Assembly (NCBI RefSeq): GCF_014490785.1
Contig: NZ_CP051488.1
Span: 248,001 to 312,000, forward strand
DNA: 64,000 bases
Direction: 5' to 3'
Source: Kosakonia sp. SMBL-WEM22
Lineage (GTDB): Bacteria; Pseudomonadota; Gammaproteobacteria; Enterobacterales; Enterobacteriaceae
The position numbers were made by a program, and so were the translations under genes. The notes below the pieces were generated by a model. It was not told the DNA's origin. It saw nothing but the letters and a program-made list of their open reading frames with translations, and did no database searches. Shown here piece after piece: positions 1-8,656 of this stretch (within the stretch, counting starts at the first letter, position 1; the number at the start of each line of letters is the position of its first letter).

Positions 1-658
1 TGGCTTCGGTACCGATACGGTTAGAGGCGATAACCGGCACAACGTTCGCGGCAGCGTGGCCCTGCTGGACGCGGGTCCAGTGCGGCTGGCTGTCGATATC
101 CGGGTATGCCGGTTCTGAACCGATAGCGGTCGGGTAGAAAATCAGTTCCGCGCCCTGCAGTGCCAGGCAGCGAGCCGTTTCCGGGAACCACTGATCCCAG
201 CAGATGCCGACACCGATTTTCGCATAGCGGGTGTTCCACACTTTGAAGCCGGTATCGCCGGGGATGAAGAACTGTTTTTCCTGGTACGCCGGGCCGTTCG
301 GAATGTGCGTTTTACGGTAGGTGTCGAGCACGCTGCCGTCGGCATCAATCATCACCAGCGAGTTGTAGTAGGCATTATTGCTCTTTTCGAACAGGCTCAG
401 CGGCAGCACCACTTCCAGCTCTTTTGCCAGGGCAGAGAAATGTTTGATAAGCGGGCTGTTGTCCACTTCCTGCGCCAGCGCATAGTGCTCCGGGCTCTGA
501 TCGATGCAGAAGTAAGGCGCAGCGAACAGCTCCTGAATCAGGATAACCTGCGCGCCCTGGCGGTGAGCTTCACGGACCAGACGCTCAGCGTTCTGTACGT
601 TTTTCTCCAGATCCCAGGTGCATGCCATTTGGGTAGCGGCGACAGTTACATTTCTCAT
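1..658 (-). CDS. aguB: N-carbamoylputrescine amidase, 5' part (runs off window)
   Basis: A nitrilase-superfamily protein starts at ATG 658 behind a GGGAG ribosome site and continues past base 1; about 219 residues are visible. The nitrilase catalytic triad can be read: Glu in LIQELFAAPYFC, Lys in YRKTHIPNGP, and Cys in GVGICWDQWFPE. The YRKTHIPNGPAYQEK and GICWDQWFPETAR blocks are typical of AguB, which hydrolyses N-carbamoylputrescine to putrescine in the agmatine route of polyamine synthesis. The partner agmatine deiminase gene would be expected downstream, outside the window. It is divergent from the LysR-type gene at 790. The family assignment is firm; the exact substrate is inferred from similarity. 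Confidence 0.9.
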   Translation of the reverse strand, partial: MRNVTVAATQMACTWDLEKNVQNAERLVREAHRQGAQVILIQELFAAPYFCIDQSPEHYALAQEVDNSPLIKHFSALAKELEVVLPLSLFEKSNNAYYNSLVMIDADGSVLDTYRKTHIPNGPAYQEKQFFIPGDTGFKVWNTRYAKIGVGICWDQWFPETARCLALQGAELIFYPTAIGSEPAYPDIDSQPHWTRVQQGHAAANVVPVIASNRIGTEA

Positions 659-789
659 AAACATCTCCCGTAGGTCTCGGTTCGGTTAGCGCAAAATTTC
701 AGCACTTATTGTGGCGCAAACTATAGCAACGATCTGCGTTATGAATAAAATGTATTGTTATCATGAAAACATGAACAGGATGCATAATA

Positions 790-1683
790 GTGGTCGATCT
801 CAATTTGCTGCGCCTTATCCCGATTCTGGCGAAAGAGAAAAACGTCACCCGCGCGGCGCAGAAGGCGAATTTATCCCAGTCGGCCTTTAGCCACGCACTG
901 AACCGTCTGCGTGAACAACTTAAAGATGAGATGTTTATTCGCACCCACAGCGGTATGGAGCCAACCCCCTACGCGGCGCGGATGATTCCGGTAATTGAGA
1001 GCGCGCTGAGCAAGCTCGATACCGCCACGCGCGGGCCAAGCCACTTCGACCCGGCGCGCGATGCGCACACCTTCTATATCGGCGCGGTCGACTACTTCGA
1101 ATTTATGTTTATGCCGGTGCTCACCGCGCGTTTTAAAACCATCGCGCCAAATGTGCGGCTCTCAGTAGATATCCTTTCGGAAACGATTAAGGTCGAACGG
1201 GTGGAGAATGGGCAGCTGGATGCGTTTATCGGCGTCGAAAATGTGCAGCACATTCCACACTATTTTAATAAGCACCGGCTTATCTCCGATCACTTTGTCG
1301 CTATCGCTTCGCTGGAGCGTAGCGATCTGCCGGAACAGCTGACGATGCGCCATCTGGTCAGCGAGGCGCAAATCCACTTGCCCGCCGTCAGCTCCGGCGC
1401 GGACCATATCGACAACTGGCTCTTATCCCAGCACCTCTACCGCCCGCTGGCGACGGTAGTGCAAAGCTATGCCGTCGGTGGCCGTGTGGCGGTGGCATCG
1501 GGGTATGTAATGTGCGTCCCGTTTCGTATCGCCCAGGAGCTGGCAAAGATGTTGCCGCTGCGCATCATGACCCTGCCAGAAGGCGCGCCCTCATACGATT
1601 TACTGCTGCTGTCGCACCGTCTCTATGACTACCAGCCCGCCGTGCAGTGGCTGATCAATGAGTTAAAAACGGTGCGGATATAG
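790..1683 (+). CDS. LysR-type transcriptional regulator
   Basis: 297 residues, the usual LysR length. The N-terminal winged helix-turn-helix lies at about residues 1-60 (NLLRLIPILAKEKNVTRAA, then LSQSAFSHALNRLRE), followed by a periplasmic-binding-protein-like effector domain. The start is GTG 790; nearby upstream ATGs (771, 780) are out of frame. It is divergent from aguB with a 131-bp gap, the usual arrangement of a LysR regulator and its target, so control of aguB is an inference. The effector ligand cannot be read from the sequence. Confidence 0.85.
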   Translation: MVDLNLLRLIPILAKEKNVTRAAQKANLSQSAFSHALNRLREQLKDEMFIRTHSGMEPTPYAARMIPVIESALSKLDTATRGPSHFDPARDAHTFYIGAVDYFEFMFMPVLTARFKTIAPNVRLSVDILSETIKVERVENGQLDAFIGVENVQHIPHYFNKHRLISDHFVAIASLERSDLPEQLTMRHLVSEAQIHLPAVSSGADHIDNWLLSQHLYRPLATVVQSYAVGGRVAVASGYVMCVPFRIAQELAKMLPLRIMTLPEGAPSYDLLLLSHRLYDYQPAVQWLINELKTVRI

Positions 1684-1839
1684 GAGGGAGTATTGCGGTG
1701 TGTGCAATCAGAAACGCGCTGATCTATAAGCAAAAGAGAGATAACGGGGAGATCTAAATTCATAGAAAGCGTTATCATTGCTTTCGTGTGAATTTTCCCC
1801 AACTATACCGCATCGCCCTGAGAGCCGGAGTTCACGATT

Positions 1840-3219
1840 GTGAAGATAGCTAAAATTACCCTTAACAACTTCCGCTGTTTTGAAAATATGGAAGTTAAAT
1901 TTCATCCTCGTTTGACGATTCTTATCGCGCGTAATGGGGCAGGGAAATCAACGTTATTAGACGCAATTGCACTAGGATTAGGTCCTTTTCTGACGCGGTT
2001 GCCTGGGGTGAGTGGCCTCAGTTTCAAGAAAACAGATTTTCGCATCAAACCTGATGGTAAGCAGCCTGCTTACATGCGTATTAAATGCGAAAGTTTCTCT
2101 GGCGTGGTGTGGGACAGAACAGAAAAGCGCGACAAATCCAAAAAAACGCTCAATGCCATTCCACCCGCAGTGGGATTAAAAGCGCTCAACAAACATGTCG
2201 ATACGTTTATTAATGCGCACAATGATGGCGAACACTATACGTTGCCGGTTTTCATCTATTACGGCACCGGGCGCGGTGTTTTTGATGTTCCTATGCGCAA
2301 GCGTGACTTTAAAAGCACATTTACCCGTTTTGAGGCGCTTGATGGCGCACTTGAAAGCCGAACCAATTTCCGCCGTTTTGTGCAATATTTTTACGGCCTT
2401 GAAGAGAGAGAAAATCGCCTGCAGAAAGAGCAGCGCTCCTTTGATATTGAGCTGCCAGAACTCTCAGCAATAAGGCTTGCGATCAAACGTCTGATGCCGC
2501 AGTTCAGTAATATCCGCTCTGTTGAACCTGCGGGGATCATGGTTGACTGGGAAAAGCAGTATGTTGCGCATGATTCTGATGCCGATAGCCAAATTAAACT
2601 CACGCCATTACCCGAAAGCAGCAACATAAAAAAATCGGAAATACATCAATTAAAGATTGAACAGCTTAGCGATGGATATCGCACCACCCTTGCGATGGTG
2701 ATGGATATTGCCGCCAGGCTGGCAGAGGCGAATCCATTTTCATCAGACCCGCTGGCCTGTGAAGGGATCATCCTTATTGATGAAGTTGATCTGCACCTTC
2801 ATCCTGAATGGCAGCGTGAGTTTATGCCGCGGCTGGTGGATGTTTTCCCCAACCTTCAGTTCATTGTCTCCACGCACTCGCCGTTTATTCTGCAATCCGT
2901 CAAAGAGGGCGAGTTGATCGACCTCGACCAGCTCAACGTGAACCACACTCCCGACCTCGGGAAAGAGATGAGCGTTGAAGATATCGCGCAGGAGTGGATG
3001 GGCATGGACAATGTGCAACGTAGCGCACTGTTTAACAGACAAGTTGAGGCAGCGAGACGTTATTACGCCCTGTTAAATAGCGGTAAGTCTGAGGACGATC
3101 CTCAAGTAGCAGCGTTGTCAGAGGAATTAGACCGGCTGGAAACCTATTTTGGCGATAACCCCGTCTATGTGGCTTTATTACGGGCTGAACGCAGAAAAAA
3201 AACGCAGGAGGCGAAATAA
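1840..3219 (+). CDS. PtuA-like AAA/SMC-type ATPase of a Septu-like defence module
   Basis: 459 residues, GTG start at 1840. It is an ABC/OLD/RecF-type ATPase: the N-terminal LNNFRCFENMEVKFHP strand is followed by a P-loop at about residues 30-38 (ARNGAGKST, with Ala where the first Gly is usual). A late Walker B (GIILIDEVDLHLHPEW) and a THSP switch (STHSPFIL) follow. The stop overlaps the start of the HNH gene by one base (TAATG), so the two are translationally coupled. An ATPase with this layout followed by a small HNH protein is the organisation of Septu (PtuA/PtuB) anti-phage systems. No reverse transcriptase lies alongside, which argues against a retron with the same effectors. Defence function is inferred. 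Confidence 0.75.
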   Translation: MKIAKITLNNFRCFENMEVKFHPRLTILIARNGAGKSTLLDAIALGLGPFLTRLPGVSGLSFKKTDFRIKPDGKQPAYMRIKCESFSGVVWDRTEKRDKSKKTLNAIPPAVGLKALNKHVDTFINAHNDGEHYTLPVFIYYGTGRGVFDVPMRKRDFKSTFTRFEALDGALESRTNFRRFVQYFYGLEERENRLQKEQRSFDIELPELSAIRLAIKRLMPQFSNIRSVEPAGIMVDWEKQYVAHDSDADSQIKLTPLPESSNIKKSEIHQLKIEQLSDGYRTTLAMVMDIAARLAEANPFSSDPLACEGIILIDEVDLHLHPEWQREFMPRLVDVFPNLQFIVSTHSPFILQSVKEGELIDLDQLNVNHTPDLGKEMSVEDIAQEWMGMDNVQRSALFNRQVEAARRYYALLNSGKSEDDPQVAALSEELDRLETYFGDNPVYVALLRAERRKKTQEAK

Positions 3220-3830
3220 TGAGGCCTGTTGAACGTCCTGCATATACCGGCCCGGCGGTGAGACATTATCAAGCTTATTTGCAGCCACTGATCGAGGCTT
3301 TCGGCACTTACTGCTCATATTGTGAACGGCTGGATAAATTCGATGTGGAGCATGTGGCGCCAAAATCACTTAACCCTGCGCTGGCAACCACGTGGAGTAA
3401 TATGCTGCTGGGTTGCCCGCGCTGTAACCGTGATTTCAAAAGAAGCAATAACAACAGCCGGTTGAGTTATGTCTGGCCTGACACACATAACACCTACAAA
3501 TTACTGAAGTATTGGCCTGATGGTCGCGTACAGCCCGCACCAGGTCTTGCTCAGGCAACGCACCAGGAGGTAGTGAATACCATTAACCTCGTTTCTCTTG
3601 ATGACTCCCTGCAACCACAAAACCATTTAAACCTTGCCCGACGGGCGGCCTTCAATGTTGCAGAGCTATTTCTTGCCCATTACGAAAATGGAACGATGGT
3701 CATTAATGATGTGCTGACGGGAGCTGCGCAGGGACACTGGTCAGTGTGGTTTACTGTATTTCAGGCACACCCGCAGGTGCTCTCGGCGCTGGAAACGTTG
3801 CATCCAAATACCGCTATTCATCGCCCCTAA
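3219..3830 (+). CDS. PtuB-like HNH endonuclease of the Septu-like module
   Basis: 203 residues starting at ATG 3219 inside the stop codon of the ATPase gene. It contains a zinc-stabilised HNH fold: CSYC (Cys32, Cys35), DVEHVAPKS (Glu44, His45), TTWSNMLLGCPRCNRDFK (Asn61, Cys66, Cys69, Asn70). This matches the HNH nuclease paired with PtuA-type ATPases. In known Septu systems the ATPase and nuclease form one complex that degrades nucleic acid on infection. The C-terminal half has no motif I recognise. Confidence 0.75.
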   Translation: MRPVERPAYTGPAVRHYQAYLQPLIEAFGTYCSYCERLDKFDVEHVAPKSLNPALATTWSNMLLGCPRCNRDFKRSNNNSRLSYVWPDTHNTYKLLKYWPDGRVQPAPGLAQATHQEVVNTINLVSLDDSLQPQNHLNLARRAAFNVAELFLAHYENGTMVINDVLTGAAQGHWSVWFTVFQAHPQVLSALETLHPNTAIHRP

Positions 3831-3862
3831 TTGCGGTAAGTTCTTCGCTTCTGGATAACAAA

Positions 3863-4297
3863 ATGAAAAATTATCTCAAATGCAGCCTGTTTGCTCTTAT
3901 GCCTCTACTTAGCGGCTGCCCGATGGGCGACCGCGTTGATCAGCGCTATAAGCCCGCAGAAACCGCCCCGGTGGTGGTAAAAAACGCTCAGGTCTGCTTT
4001 ACCATCAAAGAGGCTGAAGATTATCAGCCTGCCTTTATTTCAATCGCGCCGCGCACCACCCCGTACAAAGAGCGCTGGTATCAACAATCGCCGGGGTTGA
4101 CGATAAAAGAGGGGGAAATGTGCATTCCACCCAGCCTCTATAAATTCCCTGATAGCGGGCAATTTATTGCGACATTTGTGCTCTCCTCGAAAGCCAAAGC
4201 GCAGACCACGGCGTTCAATACGCGCCGCTTTAATGTTGCCTTCGCGATTGACGCAGGTCATGCGAAGCCTGTCGTTGTTAACGACAGTGAGTTTTAA
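3863..4297 (+). CDS. Small periplasmic lipoprotein, possible T6SS-type immunity lipoprotein
   Basis: 144 residues from ATG 3863. The N-terminus is a lipoprotein signal with lipobox LLSGC (Cys19), so the mature protein should be membrane-anchored facing the periplasm. The rest is rich in beta-strand-like segments (VVVKNAQVCFTI, GQFIATFVLSS). It resembles the enterobacterial family annotated as putative T6SS immunity periplasmic lipoproteins; I recall this family only loosely. An upstream in-frame start at 3746 would overlap the HNH gene and bury the signal peptide, so it was not chosen. Its stop overlaps the stop of pqqF on the other strand. Confidence 0.6.
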   Translation: MKNYLKCSLFALMPLLSGCPMGDRVDQRYKPAETAPVVVKNAQVCFTIKEAEDYQPAFISIAPRTTPYKERWYQQSPGLTIKEGEMCIPPSLYKFPDSGQFIATFVLSSKAKAQTTAFNTRRFNVAFAIDAGHAKPVVVNDSEF

Positions 4298-6486
4298 CGC
4301 GCTTCACTAAACGGTTCTTTCCCGCTCGTGCCGCGCCAGGCATTCGGCAACTGCTGCGCCAGCCACGCGGTCTGCGGGCCGGGCGTTGCGCTGGCCTGCT
4401 GCACAAAGAACCCTTGCGCCTCGTCGCGCAGTGCGTCGGAGGAGTGAGTCGGCGACTGCATCACCACCAGCACGCCCTGGCGATCCGCGCAGTAGTACCA
4501 CTGGCACTGGGCGACGTAGCCAAGGCTGCGCTCTACCCGCATCTGGTGGAAGAAGAGCGGCTGGTAGCGCTGGATAAGCGCCTGCATCTCCTCAATATCC
4601 TCTTCAACTGGCAAAAACAGCAGCAGCGCGTTGTCCTCCTCCTGCGTCTCCAGCGTGAAGTGCCTGCCGACCGCGTTAAGCGGCGGCGCGTCGGTTTCGG
4701 TCTCAATAGGAAAGATAAAGTCGCTTAACAGGCGAGAGAGCGCCTGGTGCAGCGCCGCGTCGCCGCCTGTCAGATGCGCTTGCCACACCTGTTGCGTGGG
4801 CTGGGCGACAGAGGCTGTCAGTTCACGCGGCAGCTGCGCCAGCAGGCGGCGCACGGCGCTGCCCTGCATTTCGCGCGCGGTCTCTTGTGCCAGCGCAAGG
4901 TGTGCCTGCACCCCGGCGTTAGCATCCTCGCGCTGCAAAATCTGATTAATTTCCGCCAGCAGGGACTGCATTAATAGCGCCTCTCCGCAGAGGTGCAACT
5001 GCCAGATCCCCTGCTCACGCTGCACCGTCAACACGCCACCCTGGCGAGCTGCCCACGCACTGAGCGGTCGCAGGCGCGATGCCAGCCACCAGCCGGTTTC
5101 ATCGCTGAATGCCGTGGCAGGTTGTGGACGCAGGCGCAGCGAGGCATCGCCCTCTGCCGCTTGCCAGGCCAGCGGCGCAGCGGCTGAAGGGAGCGCAGGT
5201 GCATGCAGCGGCGCAGGCGTCGGAAAAGGGGTAAAAGTGACCGGCTCATCAGATGCTGTTTGCGCAGCAAAAGGGGCCAGCGTCAGGGTAAAGCCCTGGC
5301 TCTCAACACTTTCTCCGCTTACTTCAGGCGAAGCCCATAACCGGCTGGCGTTTGCCGGGGTGAGGGCTGCCAGCAAGGCAGGCCAGCCGTCTGGATCGGG
5401 CGGCAGCAGGCCAATGGCACGGGCGCGCAGCGCTTCAAGCGGTGCGAGCTGTTTAAAGGCGTGCTGCGTAAAGCGGCAGAGCGCCTGACACTGCGCCTCG
5501 CTCAGGGCGCTGACGGCATCAAGCCAGCGGAAGAAGAGGGATTCAACCTGTGCGGCGCTGACGCTCTCATCGCGTAGCGTAAAGGTGAGCCGCAGCCAGA
5601 GCGTTTCGCAATTCAGGCAATCGGCCTGCAGGTTGATAGCGGTTACCAGGTTGCGCTGGCGCCAAATCTCCATCAGCCCGCCTGCGGTTTCGTCCAGCAG
5701 CAGGGTTTCCAGCAGACGTAGCGCACCGCTGGCGGCGGCAGGGAGGGTAAAGCTCAACACCAACATGGTTTCGCGCGGCTGATGCAGCGCGCAATCGCCA
5801 CGTTTGAGGGTGAGCGGCATCAGCGCATCGGCTTCTCTGGCAGAGGGGGGCGGCGCGGCGCTACAGCGCGCCAGCGCTTCGAGATTCTCCAGTGTCTGCG
5901 GCCCCTGTAAAAAGAGGCGCAGATTCCCGGCGTGGTAGTGCTGCTGGTGGAAAGCCTGTAGCGCCTGCTGCAGCGGGGCGGCTTCGTTGCCAAAGCTTGC
6001 GTGGTTACCGATGCGAAAACGCGCCAGTTGACCATCGCCATCCAGCATTTTGAGCAGAGCGGCTTCGCGGCGTTTTTCGGCATCGTGCTGTAACAGACGA
6101 TACTCTGCGTCGATCACCGAGGCTTCTGCGAGGATCTCGCTCTCGTTAAGCTGTGGCGTCACCAGCATGTCAGTAAGCCGCAACAGCCCCGGCTCCAGCA
6201 GATCCGCAGGCACCTCAAAAAAGTAGGCCGTTTGCGCCAGGCGGGTTGAGGCGTTAAGCCGCCCACCCTGCGACGGTACCCAGCTGATTAAGCGCTGCGC
6301 CTGCGGAAAACCGAGGCTGCCGCGAAACAGCATATGCTCCAGCAGATGCGCCAGCCCCGGCCAGGCCTGCGGCTCCTGCAGGCTGCCAGCGTTGACGCAC
6401 CAAAGCGCCGCCGCCAGGCGCGCGTCGGGTTGATGCACCAGGGTGACGTGCAACCCATTGTCGAGGTGGAGCTGTCGGGTCTGCAT
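4294..6486 (-). CDS. pqqF: PQQ biosynthesis M16-family zinc peptidase PqqF
   Basis: 730 residues, last gene of the pqq operon. The inverted zinc motif HLLEH (His47, Glu50, His51) plus the distal ligand Glu128 in IDAEYRLL is the M16 (pitrilysin/insulinase) signature; spacing of 77 residues fits. PqqF is thought to cut the PqqA-derived peptide so that the cross-linked Glu-Tyr unit is released. The second half is a degenerate, non-catalytic M16 repeat, as usual for this family. It starts 2 bases after the pqqE stop, consistent with one transcript. Confidence 0.93.
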   Translation of the reverse strand: MQTRQLHLDNGLHVTLVHQPDARLAAALWCVNAGSLQEPQAWPGLAHLLEHMLFRGSLGFPQAQRLISWVPSQGGRLNASTRLAQTAYFFEVPADLLEPGLLRLTDMLVTPQLNESEILAEASVIDAEYRLLQHDAEKRREAALLKMLDGDGQLARFRIGNHASFGNEAAPLQQALQAFHQQHYHAGNLRLFLQGPQTLENLEALARCSAAPPPSAREADALMPLTLKRGDCALHQPRETMLVLSFTLPAAASGALRLLETLLLDETAGGLMEIWRQRNLVTAINLQADCLNCETLWLRLTFTLRDESVSAAQVESLFFRWLDAVSALSEAQCQALCRFTQHAFKQLAPLEALRARAIGLLPPDPDGWPALLAALTPANASRLWASPEVSGESVESQGFTLTLAPFAAQTASDEPVTFTPFPTPAPLHAPALPSAAAPLAWQAAEGDASLRLRPQPATAFSDETGWWLASRLRPLSAWAARQGGVLTVQREQGIWQLHLCGEALLMQSLLAEINQILQREDANAGVQAHLALAQETAREMQGSAVRRLLAQLPRELTASVAQPTQQVWQAHLTGGDAALHQALSRLLSDFIFPIETETDAPPLNAVGRHFTLETQEEDNALLLFLPVEEDIEEMQALIQRYQPLFFHQMRVERSLGYVAQCQWYYCADRQGVLVVMQSPTHSSDALRDEAQGFFVQQASATPGPQTAWLAQQLPNAWRGTSGKEPFSEAR

Positions 6487-6488
6487 GG

Positions 6489-7622
6489 TTAGCCTTTAAC
6501 AATCAGTTGCGAGTTAACACGGTTGCGAAAACGCAGTTCATGTACGCCGATGCGGCTATGGTTGGCCTCTTCGCGCGCTGCGAGAATAGTGCCGTGATGC
6601 GGCGATTTGCTGCACACCGGGTCGGCATTTGCCGCGTCGCCGGTCAGCATGTAAGCCTGGCAGCGGCAGCCGCCGAAGTCCTGCTCCTTCTCCGGGCAGG
6701 AGCGGCACGGCTCCGGCATCCAGTCGTTGCCGCGATAGCGGTTAAAGCCGAAGGAGTCATACCAGATGTGCTCCAGCGAGTGCTCCAGCACCGAGGGGAA
6801 TTTCACCGGCAGCTGGCGCGCGCTGTGGCACGGCAGCGCAGTGCCTTCCGGCGTCACGCTTAAGAAGATCGCTCCCCAGCCGCCCATGCACCCCTTCGGG
6901 CGCTCTTCGTAGTAGTCCGGGGTAACAAACAGTAAGTTGGTCAGATTGCCGTTTTCCGCCATCTTAACCCGGTAGTCGCTGACCACCGCTTCGGCGCGGG
7001 CAATCTGCTCGCGGCTCGGCAGCAGCCCTTCGCGGTTAAGCTGCGCCCAGCCGTAAAACTGGCAGGTTGCCAGCTCAACGTCATCGGCCTCCAGCTGTAA
7101 TGCCAGCGCGATAATCCGGTCGATCTGGTCGATATTGTGCCGGTGCAGAACGAAGTTCAGCACCATCGGGTAGCCGAGCGCTTTGACCGCCTTCGCCATC
7201 GCTAGCTTCTGGTGGAAGGCCTTTTCGTTGCCCGCCAGCGCGGCATTCAGTTCAGGATCGCTGGCCTGGAAGCTGATCTGGATATGATCCAGCCCGGCAT
7301 CGGCAAAGGTGTGCAGCTTCTTCTCGCTCAGGCCAATGCCGGAGGTGATGAGGTTGGTGTAGAACCCCATCCCGCGCGCGGCAGCAATCAGCTCCGGCAA
7401 ATCTTTGCGCAACAGCGGTTCACCGCCGGAAAAACCCAGCTGCACGCTGCCCATTGCCCGCGCCTGGCGAAATACCTCAATCCACTGCGCCGTGGTCAGC
7501 TCCTGCTCCTGGGTTGAGAAGTCGAGCGGGTTGGAGCAGTAGGGGCACTGCAACGGGCAGCGATAGGTCAGCTCCGCCAGCAACCAGAGCGGCGGATTGA
7601 CGCTTTTAGCGGCCTCACTCAC
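6489..7622 (-). CDS. pqqE: PqqA peptide cyclase, radical SAM enzyme PqqE
   Basis: 377 residues. The radical-SAM cluster motif CxxxCxxC is at Cys22, Cys26 and Cys29 (YRCPLQCPYCSNPL). A C-terminal SPASM region carries further cysteines (GCMGGWG, LPCHSA, EPCRSCPEKE, GGCRCQA) for auxiliary Fe-S clusters. PqqE makes the C-C bond between the Glu and Tyr side chains of PqqA, helped by the chaperone PqqD. The start is GTG at 7622, which overlaps the 3' end of pqqD by 8 bases and indicates translational coupling. Confidence 0.95.
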   Translation of the reverse strand: MSEAAKSVNPPLWLLAELTYRCPLQCPYCSNPLDFSTQEQELTTAQWIEVFRQARAMGSVQLGFSGGEPLLRKDLPELIAAARGMGFYTNLITSGIGLSEKKLHTFADAGLDHIQISFQASDPELNAALAGNEKAFHQKLAMAKAVKALGYPMVLNFVLHRHNIDQIDRIIALALQLEADDVELATCQFYGWAQLNREGLLPSREQIARAEAVVSDYRVKMAENGNLTNLLFVTPDYYEERPKGCMGGWGAIFLSVTPEGTALPCHSARQLPVKFPSVLEHSLEHIWYDSFGFNRYRGNDWMPEPCRSCPEKEQDFGGCRCQAYMLTGDAANADPVCSKSPHHGTILAAREEANHSRIGVHELRFRNRVNSQLIVKG

Positions 7623-7893
7623 GGAAAATCACCCACTTTTGTGCATAGGCCTGCGCCAGGAAATCGAGCACGTCGGCGGCAAGCTCTTCGGCGTCGGGAA
7701 AACGCGCCTCCAGCGTGGCGATAATTTCGCCCGCGTTTTTAATACCATCCACTTCTGAAAGGATCGCCGTGGCGCTGTCGTTCAGCTTCGCCATCCCTTC
7801 CGGGTAGAGGATCACATGGCAATCCTGCGCGGCTTCCCACTGCAGGCGGTAACCCCGGCGGAAGGCGGGAATGTAGTGTGCCTGAATATGCAT
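7615..7893 (-). CDS. pqqD: PqqA-binding chaperone PqqD
   Basis: 92 residues from ATG 7893, which overlaps the pqqC stop (TAATG); a longer in-frame start at 7917 would run into pqqC and exceed the family length. It contains the PqqD hallmarks YIPAFRRGYRLQWE and LYPEGMAKLNDSATAIL. PqqD is a small RiPP recognition element that binds the PqqA precursor and presents it to PqqE. Confidence 0.95.
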   Translation of the reverse strand: MHIQAHYIPAFRRGYRLQWEAAQDCHVILYPEGMAKLNDSATAILSEVDGIKNAGEIIATLEARFPDAEELAADVLDFLAQAYAQKWVIFRE

Positions 7894-8648
7894 TACACCA
7901 GTCTCCTTGTGTGCCACACCGCGTCTGCGGTGACGGTGTGATAGGGGGCGCGATCGAGGCTGTAGGCCATCGTCATCGCATCGAGCATGCTCCAGAGGAT
8001 GTCGAGTTTAAACTGCAGGATATCGAGCATCCGCTGCTGCTTCTCGGCGGTGTCGCACCACTCCAGCGCCAGCGACAAACCGTGCTCGACATCGCGTCGC
8101 GCCTGGCCGAGACGGCTGCGGAAGTAGTCATACCCCTGCGGCTCAATCCACGTGTAGTGCTGCGGCCAGCTGTCGAGGCGCGACTGGTGGATCTGCGGCG
8201 CGAAGAGCTCGGTCAGCGAGCTGCATGCCGCCTCCTGCCAGCAGGCGCGGCGGGCAAAGTTGACGTAAGCATCGACCGCGAAACGCACACCCGGCAGCAC
8301 CCGCTCTTCCGAGAGCAGGCTTTCGCGGGTTAACCCCACCGCTTCGCCAAGGCGCAGCCACGCTTCGATGCCGCCCTCGTTTTCCCCTTCGCCATCGTGA
8401 TCGAGAATGCGTTGCACCCACTGGCGGCGCACTTCCGGATGCGGGCAGTTGGCCATGATCGCCGCATCTTTCAGCGGAATGCTGGTCTGGTAGTAGAAGC
8501 GGTTGGCGACCCAGCCCTGGATCTGCTCCCGTGTCGCTTCACCGTTATGCATCGCGATGTGATAAGGGTGATGAATATGATAGTACTGACCCTTCGCCCG
8601 TAATGCGGCTTCAAACTCCGCGGGTGTCAGGCATATTGCTTCGCTCAT
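7893..8648 (-). CDS. pqqC: Pyrroloquinoline-quinone synthase PqqC
   Basis: 251 residues, the standard length. The cofactor-less oxidase family motifs are present (YYHIHHPYHIAMHNGEA near the N-terminus; YTWIEPQGYDYFRSRL). PqqC carries out the final ring closure and eight-electron oxidation that gives PQQ. It lies 8 bases after the pqqB stop and overlaps pqqD by one base. Confidence 0.96.
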   Translation of the reverse strand: MSEAICLTPAEFEAALRAKGQYYHIHHPYHIAMHNGEATREQIQGWVANRFYYQTSIPLKDAAIMANCPHPEVRRQWVQRILDHDGEGENEGGIEAWLRLGEAVGLTRESLLSEERVLPGVRFAVDAYVNFARRACWQEAACSSLTELFAPQIHQSRLDSWPQHYTWIEPQGYDYFRSRLGQARRDVEHGLSLALEWCDTAEKQQRMLDILQFKLDILWSMLDAMTMAYSLDRAPYHTVTADAVWHTRRLV

Positions 8649-8656
8649 GAAACCTC

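Noticed and set aside
4386..5488. Several plus-strand frames opposite pqqF
   Set aside because: Arg/Ala/Ser-rich shadow frames in high-GC DNA; pqqF has intact zinc motifs.
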